The position numbers and the translations under genes are program-made. Positions 1 through 4,891 of a DNA stretch of 5,606 nt are shown piece after piece. Source of the DNA: JAUVZF01 sp035529015 (lineage in GTDB: Bacteria > Planctomycetota > Phycisphaerae > FEN-1346); assembly GCA_035529015.1 (NCBI GenBank), contig DATKXP010000305.1, forward strand, positions 1-5,606. Reading direction: 5' to 3'. Within the stretch, counting starts at the first letter, position 1. Each line of letters begins with the position of its first letter. Below the pieces are notes generated by a model, which was given only the letters and a program-made list of their open reading frames with translations, did not search any database and was not told where the DNA came from.

Positions 1-847
1 TGGCAACGACGAACTTCGCTTCCGGGGCATTGAAGTCCTTGCGCAGCGTCTTGATAAAATGAACAAGATTCTGCTCGTATCGGCTGGCATGTGCGGCATT
101 GTAGCGATCCTTGTCGCCCTGCCAGAAGAAGAAGCCCGCGACTTCGTATCCCTTCGCATCCGGGTAATACTTGCCGAGTTCGGCCAGAACCGTCTTCGCG
201 TTGGCGACGTCGCCGTCGTACTGCATGCCGGCGTACCAGGTTATCTTCTCGGGCTCCGTGCCTTTTTCCCATTTGGCAGGCGAATCCTTGTAGCCGGCGT
301 AGACGAAGGTCTTTGTTTCTCCCGTCTTCTTGTCCTTCTCTTCGACCTCGTAACGCTCGCTGCCCGGCGGCAGCAGATCCCAGCCCAGGCTGCGGTTGCC
401 GATGCAGCTTTTGAGGATGAGCACTGGCGCGTCGGTGGCGTGCCCCACGTAATGTCCGATGCCGTACTCCGGACCGATTTTCCCGACCGTGATGGTCATC
501 CATTCGTTGTTGAACTGCCGCATCGCTCCTGTGCCGCTTCCCATGACACGCACGTATCGCACGTCGTTGCGCACGGTCCAGTTGCCATCGTCGTCGACCA
601 TGTAGGGGTACTTGTTCTTCTCCTTTACCGCGCAGGTCAGGGAACCTTCCTTGTCCCCGGTGATCTTGCCGGCCCCGAGCATGTTGGACTGGCCCAACAG
701 GATGTACACCTGCACGGGTTTGGTCATGTCGGCCGGCTTGCCGTCCGGGTCGGGCAGTACCTTCGGCGCCTCGGCGGCCAGGATGGGCAGGTTCAGCGAT
801 ACCAGGACGGCCAATACCAATGCTGCTTTCTTGTGCGCTCTCTTCAT
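1..847 (-). CDS. Secreted sialate O-acetylesterase-like (SASA/CE6-type) carbohydrate esterase, partial at the C-terminus
   Basis: This is an SGNH-type serine esterase, expected to remove O-acetyl groups from acetylated glycans outside the cytoplasm. The frame is open from an ATG at 847-845 to the window edge: 282 residues, no stop. Residues 1-25 form a signal peptide (basic start MKRAHKK, hydrophobic core, ending PILAA). The nucleophile block GQSNM is at 52-56, making Ser54 the likely catalytic serine. Further blocks are GPEYGIGHYVG at 125-135, KSCIGNRSLGWDLLPPGS at 146-163 and FFFWQGDKDRYNAAH at 239-253, as in SASA (PF03629) proteins of the planctomycete/verrucomicrobial kind. The expected C-terminal catalytic histidine lies outside the window. 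The start is supported by an AGAAGGA Shine-Dalgarno sequence (complement of 857-863), about 9 nt upstream. It follows the transglutaminase-like gene after 122 bp. The family is clear; true specificity (acetyl-xylan, sialate or another glycan) cannot be read from sequence, and sialic acid is not implied. Confidence 0.93.
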   Translation of the reverse strand, partial: MKRAHKKAALVLAVLVSLNLPILAAEAPKVLPDPDGKPADMTKPVQVYILLGQSNMLGAGKITGDKEGSLTCAVKEKNKYPYMVDDDGNWTVRNDVRYVRVMGSGTGAMRQFNNEWMTITVGKIGPEYGIGHYVGHATDAPVLILKSCIGNRSLGWDLLPPGSERYEVEEKDKKTGETKTFVYAGYKDSPAKWEKGTEPEKITWYAGMQYDGDVANAKTVLAELGKYYPDAKGYEVAGFFFWQGDKDRYNAAHASRYEQNLVHFIKTLRKDFNAPEAKFVVA

Positions 848-950
848 GTCTTTGTTTCCTTCTTCAATCAACCAATCGGCTTAGCGGACACATCACGTTC
901 ACTGGCAGGGAATCTGGTTCTGCGGCTACGCCTTGGGCCACCGGAGGCCT

Positions 951-967
951 TCCGGCGCTGCGCCGGA
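951..967 (-). terminator. GC-rich hairpin just after the transglutaminase-like gene, possible terminator or 3' stabiliser
   Basis: A perfect 7-bp inverted repeat, TCCGGCG (951-957) and CGCCGGA (961-967), encloses a 3-nt loop. It lies only 2 bp beyond the TGA stop (972-970) of the upstream gene. On the minus strand no T-run follows, so it is not a canonical intrinsic terminator. It could be a 3' end-protecting stem-loop, or a weak pause site leaving some read-through into the esterase gene. The repeat is seen directly; the function is inferred. Confidence 0.35.
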
Positions 968-969
968 CT

Positions 970-2886
970 TCACTTCACCGGCCTTAGCGTGAAGTCCTTG
1001 ATGGTCAATCCCTTGACCGGTTCGTTGCGCGAGAAGCGAAGGACATTCCGGCCCTTGACCAGCGAGATCTCGACCGGTTGCGTCCTATCCCACTTGCCGA
1101 CGGTGTAAGGCACCGCGATGTCGGTCGGCTCCTTGGCATCGTTGGCCGCGACCAAGAGGTGCTGTTCGGCGCTGGTCGTCACCACCCGTGCGATGAGCGC
1201 GTATTTCCCGGCTGCCGGCGCGGCGAAGGTGTATTCAAACTCCTCGGGCTTCCCATTCCGGTTGTAGTGCAACTGCATCCCGCCCAGGCAGCTCTTCATG
1301 AAAACGATCTTCTGCGTGCTGTTGGTCGGTTTGCTGCAGGTCACGGATGGAATGGTGATCACCCCGTCCTTGCCGACGACGATCTTCCGGTCGGCCTCGG
1401 CTATGGTCACTGCTTCAACGGCGTCCTTCACCTTGGATTCATTCGCCTCGCCAATGTCCTCACCGACCGCGGCCAGCATCACCGCCTTGGCCTGGTCAAC
1501 AATCGCCCGCTGCCGGTAGAGCGCCACGCCATTCCAGAAGCCGGTCGCCCCGGCGTTGAAACCGAAGGCCCTCTCTTCGCCAAGGACCGCGCCCACCCAC
1601 TGGGCACGCAGCACCTGCGGGAATGACTTCTCAACCGCTCTCGCCTGCGTATGCAACACGAAATCGATGTCTCCGCCATACGAGGTCCAGCCCCACCCCC
1701 AGGTGGCGCCAAGGTTGATCACCCAGCCATCGGGCGTCCAGTGGGCCAAGGCGGCATGGCCACGCTGGGGACGAGCCAGGGTCGGGACGCCGAAGCTGCG
1801 GAGGATGAAACGTCCGAAGAACGCGCGCCGGCCACACACGCCGCCATTCATGATGATATTCTGGTATTGTTGCAGCGTGGGGCGGTCATACTTGTTATCC
1901 TGCGATCCGTACTTGACATCGGTCTTGACGGCTTCTACGTAACGCCAGCGGTAGTCCGAGGTCGAGATGTGGTCGGGTCGGTAGTTCCGGAGCATCTCGC
2001 GACCCCAGGCCAGAGTCCAATCCGGCTCATCGCCGTTGACGGCCATTCGATAGTCCCAGACGGTCAGATCCTTGAAGCCGGGATCCAGCTCGCCGGCCAG
2101 GAGAGCCTTCCTGTAATGCAGGTACCGCTTCACCGGGTCCACGGTGGCCGGAGCATCGGTCTCGGCCTCCGGGTTGCTCTGGGCAATCGGCACCGCATGC
2201 TCCAGGCTGATGCCCAGCGCCAGCCGCTGCAAGGCGCCGTTCTTGGGCGTCGCGCAGGCCTTATGGATGTCGGTGTAGATCTTCATTGCCTGGCCATACT
2301 TGCCGTCCTTGGCGCCGTCGGCGAGGAGCGCCTGCTTCATCAGATCCTCATCCGCCAGCAGATTCTCGAGCAGCGCCTCCTGCTCTTTCCCCTCCTGGGC
2401 GAACTCCGCCAGGCCGCGCGGCGTGGCCTCGGCCAGGACGACGTATTTCACCAGTTGCGCGTCCAGTTTGTCGCTCGCCAGGAACTTCGCCAGGTCCGTC
2501 AGCATGGCCTTGGCCGGCGCCTGCGCATTCGTCGCCGCCAGCGCGAGAGCCTCCTCGGCGGCACCGTATGCCTTTGCCGCCGCCTCCTTGTCCTTACTCT
2601 TGACTTGAGCCTGCTTCGCTTTCAGTTCGGCCGCCGTCGCCGCCGCCTCGGCCTGGTACGCTTTCAGGAAGGCGGCCCTCTGCTGCTCGTCAACCTTAGG
2701 CAACGCCTTCTCAATCTCAGCCTGCAGGGCCTTGAGTTGAGCCGAGTAGCGTGCGAGCAGCTTCTGCCCGACAGCGTTCAATGCCACTTCCGGCGCCGCC
2801 GGTCGCTTGGCCGCCGATACGCTCGGTGTCCCGATCGCCATGACGATCAGCGCCACACAGATACCTGTCATCGTCTTCGCTCCCAT
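970..2886 (-). CDS. Exported transglutaminase-like protein with helical N-terminus and carbohydrate-binding-like C-terminal domain
   Basis: A 638-residue exported protein of unknown reaction. Residues 1-25 look like a signal peptide (hydrophobic 8-20, cleavage near VSA at 23-25). Residues about 34-200 are Ala/Lys/Glu/Gln-rich and probably long helices, perhaps coiled coil. Residues about 340-410 resemble a transglutaminase/papain-like core: NGGVCGRRAFFGRF with Cys351, RGHAALAHW with His377, and DGWVINLG with Asn391. The His-to-Asn spacing suits a Cys-His-Asp/Asn triad. Residues about 510-638 look like a beta-sandwich ending of the carbohydrate-binding-module kind, with FMKSCLGGMQLHY at 529-541, APAAGKYALIARV at 556-568 and KGRNVLRFSR at 611-620; Cys517 and Cys533 could form a disulfide. 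The ATG at 2886 has a GGAAAGGG-like site about 9 nt upstream and gives a basic n-region (Lys4). An ATG at 2871 with GGAG 8 nt upstream is an alternative. It could be a protease, a cross-linking enzyme or a cell-surface structural protein. Confidence 0.85.
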   Translation of the reverse strand: MGAKTMTGICVALIVMAIGTPSVSAAKRPAAPEVALNAVGQKLLARYSAQLKALQAEIEKALPKVDEQQRAAFLKAYQAEAAATAAELKAKQAQVKSKDKEAAAKAYGAAEEALALAATNAQAPAKAMLTDLAKFLASDKLDAQLVKYVVLAEATPRGLAEFAQEGKEQEALLENLLADEDLMKQALLADGAKDGKYGQAMKIYTDIHKACATPKNGALQRLALGISLEHAVPIAQSNPEAETDAPATVDPVKRYLHYRKALLAGELDPGFKDLTVWDYRMAVNGDEPDWTLAWGREMLRNYRPDHISTSDYRWRYVEAVKTDVKYGSQDNKYDRPTLQQYQNIIMNGGVCGRRAFFGRFILRSFGVPTLARPQRGHAALAHWTPDGWVINLGATWGWGWTSYGGDIDFVLHTQARAVEKSFPQVLRAQWVGAVLGEERAFGFNAGATGFWNGVALYRQRAIVDQAKAVMLAAVGEDIGEANESKVKDAVEAVTIAEADRKIVVGKDGVITIPSVTCSKPTNSTQKIVFMKSCLGGMQLHYNRNGKPEEFEYTFAAPAAGKYALIARVVTTSAEQHLLVAANDAKEPTDIAVPYTVGKWDRTQPVEISLVKGRNVLRFSRNEPVKGLTIKDFTLRPVK

Positions 2887-3432
2887 CGCTTCGTGCCCTT
2901 TCCTTGTGTCACTCTATTGTTTATCAACGGGTTGAAAGTACATCTGCGACTGCCACCCTTGATCCGGTATTTCCACGCATTATCAATTGCACATTGAAAG
3001 AGACCGGGGAATCTCTTGATGGGCAGACCACCCCAACCACGGCCGTTGAGCTCAACTGGGATTTCCCGGATGGCATTGCGCCCGCGACCGTCGCAGGGCA
3101 TTTGCTGTGATTGTATCCGATGCGGTGCGTTGAGCAAACTGAATCTGGGCTCTGGGCATCGGACCATTGGTGTTGAATCGCGCCACCGGCGAGGTCGGAG
3201 GTCGAAAACAGGCTCTTTCCCATGGCCACGACGCACTTTCCCCGTCGGTATCGCTTGGTCGCCATGCTCTCGACGTTCGTTCCACTCATCCGGGCTTCAG
3301 TTCGATGGCCTTGGTGTAATCCTGGATGGCAGCGTCCCACTGGAGTGCCTGTTGAGGCATTCTCAGTGCGCGGCCGAAGCCGTGAAGCAGGCGAATGCAG
3401 GGAAGGCCACGACACCGTCAATCCCAGAACTG
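2887..3432. other. Intergenic stretch with no convincing intact gene
   Basis: These 546 bp separate the cellulase stop from the transglutaminase-like start. Open frames on both strands give proteins without recognisable motifs, signal peptides or good ribosome binding sites. The only recognisable coding trace is the TPR-like remnant at 3286-3360. A short tandem 7-bp repeat, GAGGTCG twice, lies at 3191-3204. Bases nearest the downstream gene (about 2890-3000) are more AT-rich and probably hold its promoter. The only -10-like hexamer I noticed (GATAAT, complement of 2979-2984) has no recognisable -35 partner. The rest looks like decayed or non-coding sequence. Confidence 0.6.
3286..3360 (-). 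pseudogene. Remnant of a tetratricopeptide-repeat coding sequence
   Basis: Reading the minus strand from 3360 gives MPQQALQWDAAIQDYTKAIE followed by LKPG and a TGA stop (3288-3286). The part WDAAIQDYTKAIELKP matches the second helix and end of a TPR unit (pattern W-[DE]-x-A-I-x-D-Y-x-K-A-I-E-L-x-P). Extending this frame upstream gives an unrelated short stretch and then a stop, and the other two frames do not supply the expected first helix (AYYNRG-like). So about half of one repeat survives, without a full gene. It lies 73 bp beyond the cellulase stop, on the same strand. The motif is visible in the sequence; calling it a relic is inference. A chance match is possible but unlikely given about 16 well-fitting residues. 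A tiny intact ORF is less likely, since one half repeat does not fold alone. Confidence 0.4.
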
Positions 3433-4500
3433 TCAGCGAGTTGGCACGGAAGGCGTTGCTGACATCGGCCGCATCCCGCGGATCGGACTCCTGACGCGCA
3501 GTTCTTTTCGCAGCAGCGTGCCGGAGCGGCTGAGGTCTTCCGCCCGCCACCCCCCTTTACCGCTGGCGCGCGGCCGCAACGCCGCCGAGGTTTCCTGCTT
3601 GTCCGCCACGGACCAGTTGCACCAGCTCAGTTGATGGCGGTCCATGAACTCGAGCCATCTCTGCGTTTCCTCGTAATCCAGTTTGCCGTTACCACTGGCC
3701 TCGCTGGTGCCCCACTCCGTCACCATCAGCGCCAAGCCACCTTTCAGTGCGGCGGCGGCCTTGTTCCGCAAGGATTGCTTGTGGGTAGCGGCGTAGAAGT
3801 GCAGCGCGTAAGCCACATTGCCGAACTTCACCGGATCGCGCGCGGCCTTGTCTACATCTTGCGACCAGGTCTGCGTGCCGCAAACGATGAGGCCGTCGGG
3901 ATCGTGCGCGCGGATGACGGGAATGACGGCTTCGTGGTAGGGCTTGATGACCGTGCTCCAGTCGTGCTTGTTGAGCGGCTCATTCCACGTCTCGTAGATC
4001 ACGTTGGGGTATCTGCCATAGTCCTTGGCGAGTTCGGCGAAAAACTCCTGAGCTTCCCGAGTGTGTTGGTGCGCGTTGTGGTCGTGCCAGTCGACAATGA
4101 CGTAGATCCCCAGGTCGATCGCGGCATCGATCACCTCAATCACCTTCTGTTTCTCGCGCTTGGGGTTGTGCAGATAGCCGCCGGACTCGACGGCCATCGC
4201 CGCACGCACGACGGTGCAGCCCCAGTCGTCCCGCAACCACTTCACGGCTTCGGCGTTGTAATACTGCCCCATCCACTGGCTCCAGAAGAGCGACATGCCA
4301 TGCAGCGCGACGGGCTTGCCGCTCTTACCGACGATGCGATGTCCTTCGACGCGGAGCTGGCCGTGTTCTGCGACGATGCTCCCTTTCGGCGAGTTTGATT
4401 CATCCGGCTTTTCCGCAGATGCGTGCCCCGCGGCAGCCAAAAGCGCAAGGACGGTCACGCCGGTGATTCTCAATGGTGAGACCTTGATGGAGGCAATCAT
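3433..4500 (-). CDS. Secreted endo-beta-1,4-glucanase (cellulase), glycoside hydrolase family 5, subfamily 2-like
   Basis: A 355-residue retaining glycosidase expected to cut internal beta-1,4-glucosidic bonds outside the cytoplasm. Residues 1-29 are a signal peptide (hydrophobic 11-24, cleavage after HASA). The (beta/alpha)8 domain spans about 45-333: GMSLFWSQW at 68-76, VVRAAMAV with Arg99 at 97-104, IVDWHDH at 135-141, VIYETWNEP at 167-175 with Glu174 as acid/base, YALHFYAATH at 231-240, and MVTEWGTSEASGNG at 259-272 with Glu262 as nucleophile. CNWSVADKQETSAAL at 294-308 is the usual subfamily-2 ending, with Trp296 in the sugar site. No carbohydrate-binding module is attached. The frame extends upstream to an ATG at 4674, but that adds 58 Arg-rich residues before the signal peptide. 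The ATG at 4500 has AAGG 6 nt upstream. After residue 334 the tail RVRSPIRGMRPMSATPSVPTR is unlike the family and suggests loss of the original stop. Family assignment is firm; preference for cellulose over other glucans is inferred. Confidence 0.94.
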   Translation of the reverse strand: MIASIKVSPLRITGVTVLALLAAAGHASAEKPDESNSPKGSIVAEHGQLRVEGHRIVGKSGKPVALHGMSLFWSQWMGQYYNAEAVKWLRDDWGCTVVRAAMAVESGGYLHNPKREKQKVIEVIDAAIDLGIYVIVDWHDHNAHQHTREAQEFFAELAKDYGRYPNVIYETWNEPLNKHDWSTVIKPYHEAVIPVIRAHDPDGLIVCGTQTWSQDVDKAARDPVKFGNVAYALHFYAATHKQSLRNKAAAALKGGLALMVTEWGTSEASGNGKLDYEETQRWLEFMDRHQLSWCNWSVADKQETSAALRPRASGKGGWRAEDLSRSGTLLRKELRVRSPIRGMRPMSATPSVPTR

Positions 4501-4506
4501 TCGTGG

Positions 4507-4510
4507 CCTT
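4507..4510 (-). promoter_or_regulatory. Ribosome binding site deciding the cellulase start
   Basis: AAGG on the minus strand lies 6 nt before the ATG at 4500-4498. It favours this start, which opens directly into the signal peptide, over the in-frame ATG at 4674. The base of the hairpin at 4515-4557 lies only 4 nt upstream of it, so ribosome access could depend on that structure. Confidence 0.55.
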
Positions 4511-4514
4511 ATCC

Positions 4515-4557
4515 GACATTCCCCACACGGATCCTCACAGGATCGTCCTGGGGTGTC
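4515..4557 (-). promoter_or_regulatory. Interrupted hairpin in the cellulase leader
   Basis: Nested complementary blocks are visible: GACA (4515-4518) with TGTC (4554-4557), CCCCA (4521-4525) with TGGGG (4549-4553), and GATCCT (4530-4535) with AGGATC (4539-4544) around a 3-nt CAC loop. That is 15 base pairs, with a symmetric 4x4 internal loop and a 2-nt bulge. It ends 14 bp before the cellulase ATG. As RNA it would sit directly above the Shine-Dalgarno sequence. As DNA its arms could be a dyad operator. The pairing is direct from sequence. Candidate roles are mRNA stabilisation, control of translation or binding of a regulator. No known riboswitch class is recognised. Confidence 0.5.
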
Positions 4558-4564
4558 CAGAGTC

Positions 4565-4593
4565 AGTGTCTCTGCATCTCGGGAATCTGTCAA
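4565..4593 (-). promoter_or_regulatory. Possible sigma70-like promoter for the cellulase gene
   Basis: On the minus strand a perfect -35 hexamer TTGACA (complement of 4588-4593) is followed, after the preferred 17 bp, by GACACT (4565-4570). That matches only three of six positions of the TATAAT consensus. Transcription would start near 4558, placing the hairpin at the very 5' end of the message. The weak -10 means the promoter may need an activator or may not be real. Confidence 0.25.
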
Positions 4594-4625
4594 GGACTTC
4601 CATGGTGTCCCGGACCAAGGACTTC
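4591..4625. repeat. Direct repeat of 10 bp, 25 bp apart, upstream of the cellulase
   Basis: CAAGGACTTC occurs at 4591-4600 and again at 4616-4625. The copy nearer the gene overlaps the -35-like TTGACA by 3 bp, and the other lies upstream of it. This placement fits a pair of activator sites, but the period is not an exact number of helical turns. The same 10-mer also occurs twice in coding sequence (complement of 32-41 and near 991-1000), where it encodes Lys-Asp-Phe, so it may partly reflect sequence composition. Confidence 0.3.
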
Positions 4626-4891
4626 GTCGGCCTCGTCTGGGGCGAGAGCGCGTGGGCCTTGACGTAAAAGGCATCGCTCAGTTTCTCAGGATCAGGAACC
4701 GGGACAACATTGCACAGGGGGGACGGCGGGCAGCACCTTTCATCGGACGACCTCAGGGCTGTCCGTTCAGCCCACTACCCGTTTGGGCGGGATTTTGGGC
4801 CGGACAGGGATATGTCAGGGTTCCTGTCAAGCGGGAGAAACAGGATTCACGTGGGCGCCACGGTTTTGCTCCGCCCTTTGCACGTCCGGTC

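Larger units (their letters stand above)
4501..4891. other. Intergenic region between the metallopeptidase and the cellulase
   Basis: The 391 bp between the metallopeptidase stop and the cellulase start holds no supportable gene; short open frames here lack starts, motifs or ribosome binding sites. The half next to the cellulase (4501-4625) carries the hairpin, possible promoter and direct repeat listed separately. The other half (about 4700-4891) has only weak symmetry: a 6-bp inverted repeat GACAGG/CCTGTC (4803-4808 and 4823-4828) with a 14-nt loop, and a 5-bp stem CGTGG/CCACG (4850-4854 and 4858-4862). Neither is followed by a T-run on the minus strand, so no terminator for the metallopeptidase gene is identified. 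Confidence 0.6.

Noticed and set aside
59..1108. A 349-codon plus-strand open frame across the esterase gene and the end of its neighbour
   Set aside because: It crosses two minus-strand genes and the gap between them, has no family motif, and the minus strand encodes a clear SASA esterase.
1651..2997. A 448-codon plus-strand open frame opposite the transglutaminase-like gene
   Set aside because: It is very rich in Arg, Leu and Gly, has no recognisable domain, and lies antisense to a gene with a signal peptide and motifs. Long antisense frames are expected in GC-rich coding DNA.
2979..2997. GATAAT-like -10 element and a 5-bp inverted repeat TCAAT/ATTGA upstream of the transglutaminase-like gene
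   Set aside because: There is no -35 match at 16-18 bp, and the stem is too short to stand out in this AT-richer stretch.
2924..3550. A 208-codon minus-strand open frame from the cellulase end into the intergenic region
   Set aside because: It overlaps the GH5 end in another frame. The product has no recognisable motif, signal peptide or plausible composition, and no Shine-Dalgarno sequence was seen.
3631..4398. A 255-codon plus-strand open frame opposite the cellulase
   Set aside because: It is the shadow of the GH5 catalytic domain on the other strand, with no motif or ribosome binding site of its own.
4516..4780. A minus-strand open frame reading PDPEKLSDAFYVKAHALSP, checked as a possible small gene
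   Set aside because: It has no suitable start codon or ribosome binding site, no family recognised, and it ends inside the hairpin.
4850..4867. A 5-bp stem CGTGG/CCACG followed by TTTT on the plus strand, like a small terminator
   Set aside because: The stem is short and the T-run is on the plus strand, where no gene ends. It cannot terminate the minus-strand metallopeptidase gene.
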